Positions 44,182-52,691 of a DNA stretch of 64,000 nucleotides are shown here, piece by piece (position 1 is the stretch's first letter; each line of letters opens with the position of its first letter). Origin of the DNA: JAHQVI01 sp963749875 (GTDB lineage: Bacteria > Pseudomonadota > Alphaproteobacteria > Rhizobiales > Rhodomicrobiaceae); the NCBI GenBank assembly GCA_963749875.1, contig CAVVOX010000002.1, positions 372,001 through 436,000 on the forward strand. The letters run 5' to 3'. The notes under the pieces are model-generated. The model ran no database searches and had not been told where the DNA came from. It saw nothing but the letters and a program-made list of their open reading frames with translations. The position numbers were made by a program, and so were the translations under genes.

Positions 44182-44937
44182 ATGCGTATAGGAAAAACCC
44201 TGCTTTTCGCCGGTCTTATTGCTGTCGGGGCAATGTTCTCGGTGGCGGGCGCACAGGCCCAGGACACGATCAAGATCGCGACCGAAGGCGCCTATCCGCC
44301 CTTCAACATGAAGGATGCCAGCGGTGAGCTGATCGGCTTCGATGTCGATATCGCCAAGGCGCTTTGCGAGGAAATGAAGGCGAAATGCGAGATCGTCGCC
44401 CAGGATTGGGACGGCATCATCCCCGGGCTCGTGGCCAACAAATATGACGCCATCATCGCCTCGATGTCGATTACGGACGAACGCAAGCAGAAGGTCGATT
44501 TTACCGACCGCTACTATTCCAACTATCTGCGTATCGTCGCAAAGAAGGGTGGCGGCATCGACAGCGCGGACGATCTGAAAGGCAAGACGGTCGGTGCGCA
44601 GCGCGCAACGATCGCCGCGACCTGGGCGGAAGACAATCTCGGCCGCGGCTCCACGGTCAAGCTCTACGACACGCAGACTGCCGCTTACAGCGATCTCGAG
44701 GCCGGCCGTCTCAACGCCCTCGTTTCCGATGTCTATCCGGCTTATGACTGGTTGAAGGACAAATCCGATTTCACCTTTGTCGGCGACAATATCGACATCG
44801 ACGACAAGATCGCCATCGCCGTACGGAAAGGCGACGACAAACTGCGCGAGGCTTTCAACGGTGCGCTCAAGGCCATCCGCGAAAACGGCACCTACGCCAA
44901 GATCAACGAAAAATACTTCCCCTTCGACATCTATTGA
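44182..44937 (+). CDS. Amino acid ABC transporter substrate-binding protein
   Basis: 251 residues from the ATG at 44182 (MRIGKTLLFAG), preceded by AAAGGGAGACATCAT. Sec signal peptide ending AGAQAQ. Family 3 solute-binding features: TEGAYPPFNMKDASGELIGF, DWDGIIPGLVANKYDAIIAS, MSITDERKQKVDFTDRYY. Close to the lysine/arginine/ornithine- or histidine-binding class; the ligand is inferred only. A strong hairpin follows between it and the permease genes. Confidence 0.95.
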   Translation: MRIGKTLLFAGLIAVGAMFSVAGAQAQDTIKIATEGAYPPFNMKDASGELIGFDVDIAKALCEEMKAKCEIVAQDWDGIIPGLVANKYDAIIASMSITDERKQKVDFTDRYYSNYLRIVAKKGGGIDSADDLKGKTVGAQRATIAATWAEDNLGRGSTVKLYDTQTAAYSDLEAGRLNALVSDVYPAYDWLKDKSDFTFVGDNIDIDDKIAIAVRKGDDKLREAFNGALKAIRENGTYAKINEKYFPFDIY

Positions 44938-44971
44938 TTCCGTATGTCAGGGCTGAGACTTACAGGCCGAC

Positions 44972-44998
44972 ATGCCGCGCGGGGGATCCGCGCGGCAT
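44972..44998 (+). promoter_or_regulatory. Intra-operon hairpin after the binding-protein gene
   Basis: ATGCCGCGC (44972-44980) pairs with GCGCGGCAT (44990-44998) around a 9-base loop. No U-tract follows, so it is more likely an mRNA-stabilising or attenuating structure than a full terminator. It would give higher levels of the periplasmic binding protein than of the permeases, a known pattern in such operons. Confidence 0.6.
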
Positions 44999-45035
44999 AT
45001 TATTATCGCGCCGGTCATGACGGGAGGGCGCGGTT

Positions 45036-45758
45036 TTGGTCTTAGAGAACCTCCCGCTTCTCACCATTGGCGACACCGGCTGGGGCGACGAACTGCTCGC
45101 CGGCTGCCTGGTGACGCTCGAACTCGCCTTCTGCGCTTTGGCGATCGGGCTGGTGCTGGGATTGCTGCTCGCCGGAGCCAAGCTGTCGAAATATGCCGTC
45201 CTCAGAGGGTTCGGCGAAGTATACACGGCGTTCATCCGGGCAACGCCGGAGTTTCTCATTCTGCTGCTTGTCTATTTCGGCAGCGAGCGCGCCATACAGT
45301 CGCTGCTCGCTCTCGTCGGTCTGCCGATTTCCTTCGAAATGCCGCGTTTCGTGGCGGCGGTTATCGGACTTGCCGCAATCTTTTGCGCCTATGCGGCGGA
45401 GGTCTTCCGCGGTGCCTATCTTGCGGTTCCCCACGGCCAGATCGAGGCCGGCATCGCATGCGGCATGTCGAGCTGGCGCGTCTTCCACCGCATCCGCCTG
45501 CCGCAAATGTGGCGCTTCGCGATACCCGGTCTCGGCAATCTGTGGATGGTGTTGCTGAAGGACACCTCGCTCGCGGCGGTGATCGCTGTCGATGACCTGT
45601 TGCGCCAGGCAAAGATCGCCAGCGAGTCGACACGCGCGCCACTGACCTTCTATCTTGCCGCCGGCGCGATCTATCTGCTGCTGACCGGCGTCTCGGACGC
45701 CGCGCGGGAGCGGCTCGAACGGCGGGCGCAGCGCGGCCTGGCGAGGGCACAGGGATGA
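45036..45758 (+). CDS. Amino acid ABC transporter permease 1 (HisQ-like)
   Basis: 240 residues, five membrane spans. TTG start at 45036 with CGGGAGGGCG upstream. The HisMQ-type EAA loop is seen as VPHGQIEAGIACGMSSWRVF followed by LPQMWRFAIPGLGNLW. FIRATPEFLILLLVYFG is a typical early segment. Its end overlaps the next permease by 4 bp (ATGA). Confidence 0.93.
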   Translation: MVLENLPLLTIGDTGWGDELLAGCLVTLELAFCALAIGLVLGLLLAGAKLSKYAVLRGFGEVYTAFIRATPEFLILLLVYFGSERAIQSLLALVGLPISFEMPRFVAAVIGLAAIFCAYAAEVFRGAYLAVPHGQIEAGIACGMSSWRVFHRIRLPQMWRFAIPGLGNLWMVLLKDTSLAAVIAVDDLLRQAKIASESTRAPLTFYLAAGAIYLLLTGVSDAARERLERRAQRGLARAQG

Positions 45759-46525
45759 GCACGATCGGCCGGCTCTATCTCGACGGCAAGATCTGGCTTT
45801 CGGATTCGGTCTGCACGCTCGTCTCTCCCGTGTCGCCGGAGACTTTTGCGAATTTCTGCCCGCGTTTCATCGACGGCTTCTTCGTCAGCCTTGAGCTTTT
45901 GCTCCTGTCGTCGCTGATGGGCATCGTCATCGCGCTTGCGATCGCCCTGGCGCGAACATCGAGCACCGTTTTGCTCAGCCTCCCGGCCTACCTCTACTGC
46001 TATGTCTTCCGGGGCACGCCGCTTCTCGTGCAGCTCTGGGTGTTTTATTACGGCTTCGGCGCGCTGGGCGAAGAGGGGCTCGGCTTCCTCTGGCCGCTTT
46101 TCCGCGACGGCTACACGGTGGGGCTGTTCACCCTGACCATCAACACATCCGCCTATGCCGGCGAGATTTTCCGCGGTGGCATCGTCAATGTCCCGCACGG
46201 CCAGTATGAGGCGGCGACCGCCGCCGGCATGGATTGGTGGACGACCATGCGCCGGATCGTGCTGCCGCAGGCGCTGCGTATCGCCTGGCCGGCTTATAGC
46301 AACGAGGTGATCCTGCTGCTGAAGGGCAGCGCCCTCGTCTCCACCATCACTGTGCTCGACCTGATGGGCCAGACCCGCACGATCTTTGCCCGCAATTACA
46401 GCCTGGACGTTTTCCTTTACGCGATCGTTCTCTATCTCATCCTGTCCGGTGCGCTGACCGTGCTCCTGCGTCTAATCGAGCGGCGGATGATGCTTCCCGG
46501 CGAGGCGGCGGGCGCGGCGGGGTGA
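45755..46525 (+). CDS. Amino acid ABC transporter permease 2 (HisM-like)
   Basis: 256 residues. FRGTPLLVQLWVFYYGFGAL, the EAA loop VPHGQYEAATAAGMDWWTTM, and LPQALRIAWPAYSNEVILLL followed by KGSALVSTITVLDLMG. Pairs with permease 1 to form the membrane channel of the importer. Last gene of the operon; tRNA-Pro follows 115 bp later. Confidence 0.94.
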   Translation: MSTIGRLYLDGKIWLSDSVCTLVSPVSPETFANFCPRFIDGFFVSLELLLLSSLMGIVIALAIALARTSSTVLLSLPAYLYCYVFRGTPLLVQLWVFYYGFGALGEEGLGFLWPLFRDGYTVGLFTLTINTSAYAGEIFRGGIVNVPHGQYEAATAAGMDWWTTMRRIVLPQALRIAWPAYSNEVILLLKGSALVSTITVLDLMGQTRTIFARNYSLDVFLYAIVLYLILSGALTVLLRLIERRMMLPGEAAGAAG

Positions 46526-46640
46526 ATGCGGCGGGTGCGGTCCGCTGCCGCGGGGCGTCTGAACGGGTGCGCCGCAGCCGGTGGTTTAAGCTTGCGTTCG
46601 ACTGGAAAAAGAGTGAGAAGTGCCGATCTACGGACAGGAT

Positions 46641-46717
<77 letters not shown>

Positions 46718-46782
46718 TTGCGGCATTTCCGATTGTCTGAGACTATCAAGGAAGCTCAGATACTCACTCATTGAGGCAAGCG

Positions 46783-47541
46783 ATGAAGCTTCCCCTGACG
46801 ATAATCCTGTGCGTGGCCGCCTGCATCTCAGGGGTGACTTATGCGCGCGCCGATGAAGTGTCTCAATGCGTGACGGAAACCGTGCCGATTGCGGAGCGCA
46901 TAGCGGCCTGCTCGCAGATAATACAGAACAAGGATTTCAGTGAATCCGAAAAGGAGCGCGCCAGAAACGCGTTGGCGACTCTGCTCCAAAGCAATGCCAG
47001 ATTCCTGGCCACTTATGCCCACCGTTTGCTGAGCTTCAAAAAGCCGAATTTGGGCGATTGGTCTCCCCAACTTAAAGCTTTGGAGTCGGAGCTGGACGAA
47101 AATCCAGAATCAAGCGAACAAAAACAAAAATATATAGCTTTGTCGTTCCAGGTTTATAATCAGGCCATTCGGACTTACTCCTCCGCGATCGATCTGCAGC
47201 CAACGGATAAAGCGTTATTATCCCATCTCTATTCTGCGCGTGGCTGGACCCGCCATTTGATCAGCGCAGGCTTCACGGAACACTCGGAAGAGTTCTTAAA
47301 TATCAGCCGGCTTGCGCTAAATGATTTAGACAAGTCAATTGAGATATATCCGGACAGCGTCCAAAACTATCTGCGAAGATCGAGGTATCACGTTTATTAC
47401 GAGAATCATGAACGGGCACTTTCAGATATCGACATTGCCCTGTCGGTCTTTGATAGGGACAAGACAGTGCCCAAATCGCTTGAGGCCGATCTTCGGGCTC
47501 TGAGGCGCGCATTGCGAGCGAAGTCAGGTAAGAACGATTGA
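46783..47541 (+). CDS. Secreted TPR-like protein, AT-rich
   Basis: 252 residues from the ATG at 46783. Signal peptide MKLPLTIILCVAACISGVTY with probable cleavage near ARA. The mature part begins DEVSQCVTETVPIAERIAAC and has helical repeats: RTYSSAIDLQPTDKALLSHL and LNDLDKSIEIYPDSVQNYLR then RRSRYHVYYENHERALSDID, consistent with TPR/Sel1-type units. Composition is very different from the neighbours: only 18 of 60 bases are G/C in 47101-47160. It lies between tRNA-Pro and an IS element, and is probably acquired. No function is inferred. Confidence 0.7.
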   Translation: MKLPLTIILCVAACISGVTYARADEVSQCVTETVPIAERIAACSQIIQNKDFSESEKERARNALATLLQSNARFLATYAHRLLSFKKPNLGDWSPQLKALESELDENPESSEQKQKYIALSFQVYNQAIRTYSSAIDLQPTDKALLSHLYSARGWTRHLISAGFTEHSEEFLNISRLALNDLDKSIEIYPDSVQNYLRRSRYHVYYENHERALSDIDIALSVFDRDKTVPKSLEADLRALRRALRAKSGKND

Positions 47542-47648
47542 CTGACGCCCGCGTCCCGCAAGCCGTCCGCTTCCTCCGGCGTCCAGCAAATGGGCAGGGC
47601 GACAGCGAGGATATCGCCGACAGGCAGGAAGCCGATATCATGAGACAA
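47542..47648 (-). pseudogene. Possible 5' remnant of a gene
   Basis: On the minus strand the stretch reads MSHDIGFLPVGDILAVALPI then CWTPEEADGLRDAGV, which looks like real coding sequence in high GC. Past ~47541 the frame runs antisense into the TPR gene and stops making sense. It may be the start of a gene cut off by an insertion. The family is not recognised. Confidence 0.25.
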
Positions 47649-47650
47649 AA

Positions 47651-47727
47651 GCGCGTTGCGCTAACTTATTGATATAGATCAACTTAACCTCGTCCAAGTG
47701 AGTCCACTTGAACGAGGGTTGATCTAG
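47651..47727 (+). repeat. Palindromic element B, copy 9 (hairpin 1 deleted)
   Basis: GCGCGTTGCGCTAAC (remnant of hairpin 1) followed by a complete hairpin 2: ATAGATCAACTTAACCTCG to CACTTGAACGAGGGTTGATC, ending at CTAG 47724-47727. That CTAG is the left target duplication of the IS1380-type element. Confidence 0.88.
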
Positions 47728-49405
47728 CCCGCATTTCTCACGCGACTGAAGCCATGGCATGGTGATCTGGCCGATTGGCCGGCATGTTGTCTTGTGACGT
47801 GCTTGGGGGTGGCGCAGATTGCGCGACCGGCTTTGGCAATCGGCTCGGATTTTTCGGTCTCCAGTGGGCCTCCGGGGTGTGCTGCGAAAGTGGCGTGTCG
47901 CAGCCTCACGCATTAAGCGGGGGAGCCACGGGCATGCGCGAGTCGGGCTGCGGCGAGACGCCATTCCGCAGCAGACGGACAGGCAGACGCGAAGGCGATC
48001 TTGACCCGACGCGCGCTGATTTTCACCAACGCGCCGATCTTCAGCAGCTTCAGCCGGATCGTGCCGCAGGTCGCAGCGGCAAACTGCGTATGAGCCAGGC
48101 CGATCCGGCGCAGCGCGCAGAGCAGAACGTAAGCCATCGAGGCAAACCACAAGCGCAGCTGGTTGGCCCGCATCGTCGCCGCTGAGGTGCGGTCGGCGAA
48201 CAGATCGCCCTGCGCCTCTTTGATACGGTTTTCCATCTCGCCGCGCTTGCAATAGAGATCTTCGTAGAGTGGCTTGGCGGTCCAGGCGTCAGGCTTCAGC
48301 GAGGTGACGAGAAAACGCGGATTGGCTTCGCCGCCGGTCCACTCCGCCTTGCCGATCACGCGCCGACGGCGCGACCAGGAGTCCTTGGTCGACCAGAGGA
48401 AATCCCGAAACACCCGCGCCGGCTTGCCTTCCGTGGCCTCCGATAACCTCCGCGCCTCGGCCAGCGCCTCAGTGATGCGGGCTTCCAGACGCGCGTTGCG
48501 GGCGAGACCGAAGACGTAGTCAACCTTGTGGGCCTCGCACCAAACCATCAGGGCCTCTCGGGCGAAGCCGGAATCGGCGCGCAGAATGATCTTCACCTTC
48601 GGCCAACGCGCTCGGATCTGCGTGACGATCCGGGCCGTCTCCTCCGCCGCGCCGGCGCTGCCGTCGATGTTCGAGCGCCGAAGCTTTGCGGCCAGGAGAT
48701 GCCGGCCGCAGAAGATGTAGAGCGGCAGGTAGCAATAGCAGTCGTAATAGCCATGGAAGAACCGGCCTTCCTGATGGCCGTGCAGCGGATCGTCGGTGGC
48801 GTCGAGGTCGAGCACGATCTCACGCGGCGGCTTGCTATGCGCCTCGAGAAACACGTCGACGAACAGATCCTCGATCGCGGCGCCGTCGTGCCCGATCTTG
48901 TGATACCGGCCAGTGGCTCCTTCCGCTGGGGCGTGCTCCAACCGGTTTAGCGTGCTCTTGCCGGCCAGCGGCGCCGGGGCTTCGGCCGTGCGTTCGAGCT
49001 TGCCGAGCAGCACGCCGAGAACGGGATCGCGCCGCAACTCGTCATGGTCGACGAGGTCTTCATAGCCCAGCGCCAGGCCGAACACGCGCTGTGCAACCAG
49101 CGTCTTCACTTCGTGAACCACGTAAGCGGGATGGCGCCGATCGCGAAAGCAGGCCGCAAAGCGGTCGACGAGCCGGATCGCCTTGTCCGTCTCCCCGAGC
49201 AGGTGAGCCCCGGCATCCGAAAAGACCATGCCGCCGTCGAAATCCGCGACCACACGGCGTCCGCCCGCTCTTCCAAAATCGATCTCGCTCGCGCTACACT
49301 CCGTCAGCATCGGGGAACTCCATCGAATCGGTATAACTCGTTCTCGCAAAACAAGTTTACACCGTCAGAGACCCCGATGCGCCTCCGCCGCGTGAGAAAT
49401 GCGGG
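47728..49405 (-). mobile_element. IS1380-family insertion sequence, 1678 bp, intact
   Basis: It is bounded by a perfect 17-bp inverted repeat, CCCGCATTTCTCACGCG (47728-47744) and its complement (49389-49405), and flanked by a direct repeat CTAG (47724-47727 and 49406-49409). It contains a full-length transposase gene on the minus strand. It is inserted in the terminal CTAG of repeat B copy 9. The exact repeats and the uninterrupted ORF suggest a recent, probably active copy. Confidence 0.93.
47913..49310 (-). CDS. IS1380 family transposase
   Basis: About 465 residues from the ATG at 49310 (MLTECSASEIDFGRAGGRRV); a start at 49349 would add 13. DDE-type transposase. Seen: FDGGMVFSDAGAHLL, AQRVFGLALGYEDLVDHDEL, the first Asp in IVLDLDATDDPLHG then QEGRFFHGYY, the second Asp in ILRADSGFAREAL, and the Glu in KRGEMENRIKEAQGDL. 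No frameshift. Located inside a pair of 17-bp inverted repeats. Confidence 0.95.
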   Translation of the reverse strand: MLTECSASEIDFGRAGGRRVVADFDGGMVFSDAGAHLLGETDKAIRLVDRFAACFRDRRHPAYVVHEVKTLVAQRVFGLALGYEDLVDHDELRRDPVLGVLLGKLERTAEAPAPLAGKSTLNRLEHAPAEGATGRYHKIGHDGAAIEDLFVDVFLEAHSKPPREIVLDLDATDDPLHGHQEGRFFHGYYDCYCYLPLYIFCGRHLLAAKLRRSNIDGSAGAAEETARIVTQIRARWPKVKIILRADSGFAREALMVWCEAHKVDYVFGLARNARLEARITEALAEARRLSEATEGKPARVFRDFLWSTKDSWSRRRRVIGKAEWTGGEANPRFLVTSLKPDAWTAKPLYEDLYCKRGEMENRIKEAQGDLFADRTSAATMRANQLRLWFASMAYVLLCALRRIGLAHTQFAAATCGTIRLKLLKIGALVKISARRVKIAFASACPSAAEWRLAAARLAHARGSPA

Positions 49406-49421
49406 CTAGAGCTCGTTTAAG

Positions 49422-50219
49422 TCACGCCGGGGAACCCTTCCCCTTCTCATCCCGTGCGAAACGGCCATGGCGTCCCTCGCCTTCGGCGAAACGGGCCGCG
49501 CCGCTGACGGCCTCGCCGCTTTGCATGGTCTCAAGTCCCTTGCGCAGCTCGAAGCGCATCGCTTCGTCTTCGGTGAGATCCCATTGCTTCAGCGCCGAAG
49601 CGCGATCGTTCCGCAGGCAGATTTGCGGGAACGCCGCGATCTGGCGGGCCAGTTCCAGCGCAATTTCGAGCGCCTTGCCCGGCGGCGCCAGGCGATTGGC
49701 GAGGCCGATCTGCAGCGCCTCCTCCGCATGAACCGGCCGCCCGGTGAGAATGAGGTCCATCGCGCGCGAATGGCCGATCAGGCGCGGCAGCCGTACCGTG
49801 CCGAGATCGATGAGCGGCACGCCGAAGCGCCGGCAGAAAATGCCGAATACGGCGTCCTGCGCCATCACCCGAAGATCGCACCACAGCGCCAGCTCCATGC
49901 CTCCGGCAACCGCATGGCCCTCCACCGCGGCGATCACGGGTTTCGACAGAACCATGCGCGAAGGGCCCATCGGCGCAAGCGCGCTATCTTCGCTTATGGA
50001 TCGGCGCTCGCCTTCCGCAATGGCCTTCAGATCGGCCCCCGCACAGAAACTCCCGCCGGTGCCTTGAAGGATCGCCACGAAAGCACTGGCGTCGGCATCG
50101 AACCGTTTGAAGACTTCGGCGAGGGCCTTCGCCGTCGCCACATCGACGGCGTTCCGGCGCTCGGGCCGCTGAATGGTGACGATGGCGACCGGTCCGTCGC
50201 GATCATAGTCCACGAGCAT
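49422..50219 (-). CDS. Enoyl-CoA hydratase/isomerase (crotonase) family protein
   Basis: 265 residues. VTIQRPERRNAVDVATAKAL at the N-terminus, the oxyanion-hole segments GSFCAGADLKAIAEG and EGHAVAGGMELALWCDLRV, then GTVRLPRLIGHSRAMDLILT and HAEEALQIGLANRL. Glu at the first catalytic position is not placed as in the classic hydratase, so other crotonase reactions are possible. The stop lies 12 bp from the IS target duplication, so the IS has inserted just beyond the 3' end. It is divergent from the dipeptide-binding protein gene. Confidence 0.9.
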   Translation of the reverse strand: MLVDYDRDGPVAIVTIQRPERRNAVDVATAKALAEVFKRFDADASAFVAILQGTGGSFCAGADLKAIAEGERRSISEDSALAPMGPSRMVLSKPVIAAVEGHAVAGGMELALWCDLRVMAQDAVFGIFCRRFGVPLIDLGTVRLPRLIGHSRAMDLILTGRPVHAEEALQIGLANRLAPPGKALEIALELARQIAAFPQICLRNDRASALKQWDLTEDEAMRFELRKGLETMQSGEAVSGAARFAEGEGRHGRFARDEKGKGSPA

Positions 50220-50401
50220 CGGTTCTCTCCTGTTCCATCTCCGTTGCGCCGGCTGGATCGATCTTAGCCGTCACCGGCATATGCGGCGAAGCGCGAACGC
50301 ATGGCGAATTGCGATTTCCATCGCCTGCGATTGATGTTTTACTGGTGCACGCGCTGGGTGATCCGGCGGCGTTTTTTAATTGGCTTCCTGGGAGACTCTC
50401 G

Positions 50402-51991
50402 ATGACGCGGATACGATTTATGCTGCCGCTCGCGGCAGCGCTTGCATTCTCGGGCATGGCGCAGGCACAGACTCTGGTGTTCTGCTCCGAAGGCTCACCG
50501 GAAGGGTTCGACCCGGCGCTCTACACGGCGGGTACGACCTTCGACGCTTCATCCCGTGCAGTCTACAACAAGCTCGTCGAGTTCAAGCGCGGGACCACCG
50601 ACCTCATGCCGGCATTGGCCGAAAGCTGGAACATCTCCGATGACGGGCTGGAATATACCTTCAAGCTGCGCAAGGGCGTGAAATTCCACTCGATCGACGG
50701 CTTTACCCCGACGCGGGACTTCAATGCCGACGACGTCGTCTTCAGCTTCATGCGTCAGAAGGACGAGAACCACCCCTGGCACAAATATACGACCGGCGCT
50801 TGGGAGTATTTCAACTCCATGTCCATGCCGGAGCTGTTCAAGGAAGTCGTGAAAATCGACGACTACACCGTCAAGATCGTGCTGAACAAGCCGCAGGCGC
50901 CGATGCTCGCCAATCTGGGCATGGATTTCGCCTCGATCCTCTCCAAGGAATATGCCGACAAGCTTGAGGCTGACGGCAAGATGGACCAGCTTAATCAGGT
51001 CCCTGTCGGCACGGGCCCATTCAAATTCGTCGCCTATCAGAAAGACGCCGTGATTCGCTTCGCCAAGCACGAGCCCTATTGGGGCGAGCCGGCAAAAGTC
51101 GATCAGCTCATCTTTGCGATCACCACCGACCCGGCTGTCCGCTATCAGAAGCTGAAAGCCGGCGAATGCCAGATCATGGCCTATCCGAACCCGGCCGACC
51201 TTCAGTCCATGCGGGATGATCCGAATATCAATGTTCTCGAACAGGAAGGGCTGAATGTCGGCTATCTCGCCTACAACACGCTGGTCGCTCCGTTCGACAA
51301 TGTGAAGGTCCGCAAGGCGCTCAATATGGCGATCAACAAGGAAGCCATCCTTAAGGCCGTCTATCAGGGCGCCGGCAAGATCGCGGTCAATCCGATTCCG
51401 CCGACCATCTGGTCCTATAAGAAAGACCTGAAAGACGACCCTTACGATCCCGAAGCAGCCAAGAAGATGCTCGAGGAGGCCGGCGTCAAAGACCTGAAGA
51501 TGAAGATCTGGGCCATGCCGGTGCAGCGGCCCTATAATCCGAATGCGCGGCGCATGGCCGAGCTGATCCAGGCCGATTTCAAGAAGGTGGGCGTCGATGT
51601 CGAGATCGTCTCTTATGAATGGGGCGAATATCTCAAACTGTCCAAGGAGAAGGATCGTGACGGGGCGGTTCTGCTCGGCTGGACGGGTGACAATGGCGAT
51701 CCAGACAACTTCCTGGCCGTGCTCCTGGGCTGTGACGGCGTCGGCGGCGCGAACCGCGCACAATGGTGCTACAAGCCTTTCGAGGATCTGATCCAGAAGG
51801 CGAAGCTGGTGTCGGACAAGGCGGAGCGGACCAAGCTCTACGAGCAGGCGCAGGTCATCTTCAAGGAGCAGGCTCCCTGGGCGACGATCGCGCACTCGGT
51901 GCGGTTCCAGCCGGTCCTCAAGCAGGTCAAGGATTTCAAGATCGACCCGCTTGGCGGCCATATCTTCTATGGCGTCCGGCTGGAGGAATAG
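50402..51991 (+). CDS. Dipeptide/oligopeptide ABC transporter substrate-binding protein
   Basis: 529 residues from the ATG at 50402 (MTRIRFMLPLAAALAFSGMA), preceded by GGGAG. Sec signal peptide ending AQAQ. Family 5 binding protein like DppA: LVFCSEGSPEGFDPALYTAG, ESWNISDDGLEYTFKLRKGV, GTGPFKFVAYQKDAVIRFAK, and VRKALNMAINKEAIL. C-terminal WATIAHSVRFQPV is typical of DppA. Ligand predicted as dipeptides (or heme/5-aminolevulinate in some relatives). Its partner permease genes begin 700 bp later, after a repeat-rich gap. Confidence 0.95.
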   Translation: MTRIRFMLPLAAALAFSGMAQAQTLVFCSEGSPEGFDPALYTAGTTFDASSRAVYNKLVEFKRGTTDLMPALAESWNISDDGLEYTFKLRKGVKFHSIDGFTPTRDFNADDVVFSFMRQKDENHPWHKYTTGAWEYFNSMSMPELFKEVVKIDDYTVKIVLNKPQAPMLANLGMDFASILSKEYADKLEADGKMDQLNQVPVGTGPFKFVAYQKDAVIRFAKHEPYWGEPAKVDQLIFAITTDPAVRYQKLKAGECQIMAYPNPADLQSMRDDPNINVLEQEGLNVGYLAYNTLVAPFDNVKVRKALNMAINKEAILKAVYQGAGKIAVNPIPPTIWSYKKDLKDDPYDPEAAKKMLEEAGVKDLKMKIWAMPVQRPYNPNARRMAELIQADFKKVGVDVEIVSYEWGEYLKLSKEKDRDGAVLLGWTGDNGDPDNFLAVLLGCDGVGGANRAQWCYKPFEDLIQKAKLVSDKAERTKLYEQAQVIFKEQAPWATIAHSVRFQPVLKQVKDFKIDPLGGHIFYGVRLEE

Positions 51992-52016
51992 GCGGCCAGT
52001 ACGGCCTCATCCGAAG

Positions 52017-52087
52017 CTCGTGTCCCGATTCCGAAGTTCGCCCTGTCGTCTCGGCACCCTGCGTAGCGAACTTCGGAATCATCATAC
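52017..52087 (+). repeat. Palindromic element C, copy 3
   Basis: CTCGTGTCCCGATTCCGAAG to GCGAACTTCGGAATCATCAT, with the inner stem GAAGTTCGC/GCGAACTTC. The left CTAG is mutated to CTCG and the right end abuts TTAG of repeat B10. Confidence 0.82.
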
Positions 52088-52217
52088 TTAGATTAACCCT
52101 CGTTCAAGTGGAATCACTTGGACGAGGTTAAGTCGATCTATTTCAATAAGTTATCGCAACTGTTCCCGCGTCCGTCCCCACCTTCGCGGGGACATGCTTG
52201 GACGCGCGTTGCGCTAG
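52088..52217 (-). repeat. Palindromic element B, copy 10 (full length, reversed)
   Basis: 130 bp from TTAG (52088-52091) to CTAG (52214-52217), hairpin 2 first. It follows element C3 directly. Its right CTAG forms the TAG stop of the small Tat-signal ORF on the minus strand. Confidence 0.9.
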
Positions 52218-52378
52218 CGATAGAGTTGGATGAGGCCGTCGCGGGCATAGCGCGGACCTTCCTCATGCTCGTCCTCGTTGCGCCACCGGCCGCCGCCGAA
52301 CACGACGCTCGGCACGCTTCCGACAAGCATCGCAGAGCCTGCCGCGGTCAACAAACGCCGCCGATCAATCCCGGTCAT
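52214..52378 (-). CDS. Small protein with twin-arginine signal
   Basis: 54 residues from the ATG at 52378: MTGIDRRRLLTAAGSAMLVG then SVPSVVFGGGRWRNEDEHEE and a short C-terminal part ending GLIQLYR. The Tat motif is DRRRLL followed by a hydrophobic stretch. The mature part would be only ~25 residues, so it is either a secreted peptide or a gene truncated by repeat B10, whose terminal CTAG gives the stop codon. It lies antisense in the gap between the dipeptide-binding protein and permease genes. No family recognised. Confidence 0.5.
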   Translation of the reverse strand: MTGIDRRRLLTAAGSAMLVGSVPSVVFGGGRWRNEDEHEEGPRYARDGLIQLYR

Positions 52379-52512
52379 GCTACCTGCTCCATTCAAAAAA
52401 ATTCCAAATTTTGGAGGATGTTATGCGCTGTTGCAGTCTCATCTACGGGAGGCGCATTGCGAGTCCGTCGCCGAGAGGTAACAATAAGGCTAAAGGGGCA
52501 AGGTTCTCGTCG

Positions 52513-52622
52513 CTAGTCCACTGACGCATTCACATGGTTCATGCGTCCGCGCCCTAGCTCTTTGTTTATGCATCAATTTTGCCAAACTCCGGCTGTTGCC
52601 TCCGTTTGGATCGATGCACTAG
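52513..52622 (+). repeat. Palindromic element A, copy 2
   Basis: 110 bp from CTAG (52513-52516) to CTAG (52619-52622). It shares nearly the whole sequence with copy 1: CTGACGCATTCACATGGTTC, TTGTTTATGCATCAATTTT and CCAAACTCCGG...CCTCCGTTTGG. It ends 69 bp before the permease start. Confidence 0.85.
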
Positions 52623-52691
52623 GGTGCTTCAATCTTCTGCCATCGGCGCCCGCGCATTCACCAACGAGGAGCAAGAAGAACAAGGGACTCC

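Noticed and set aside
48686..49336. 216-codon ORF antisense to the transposase
   Set aside because: Shadow of the IS1380 transposase gene.
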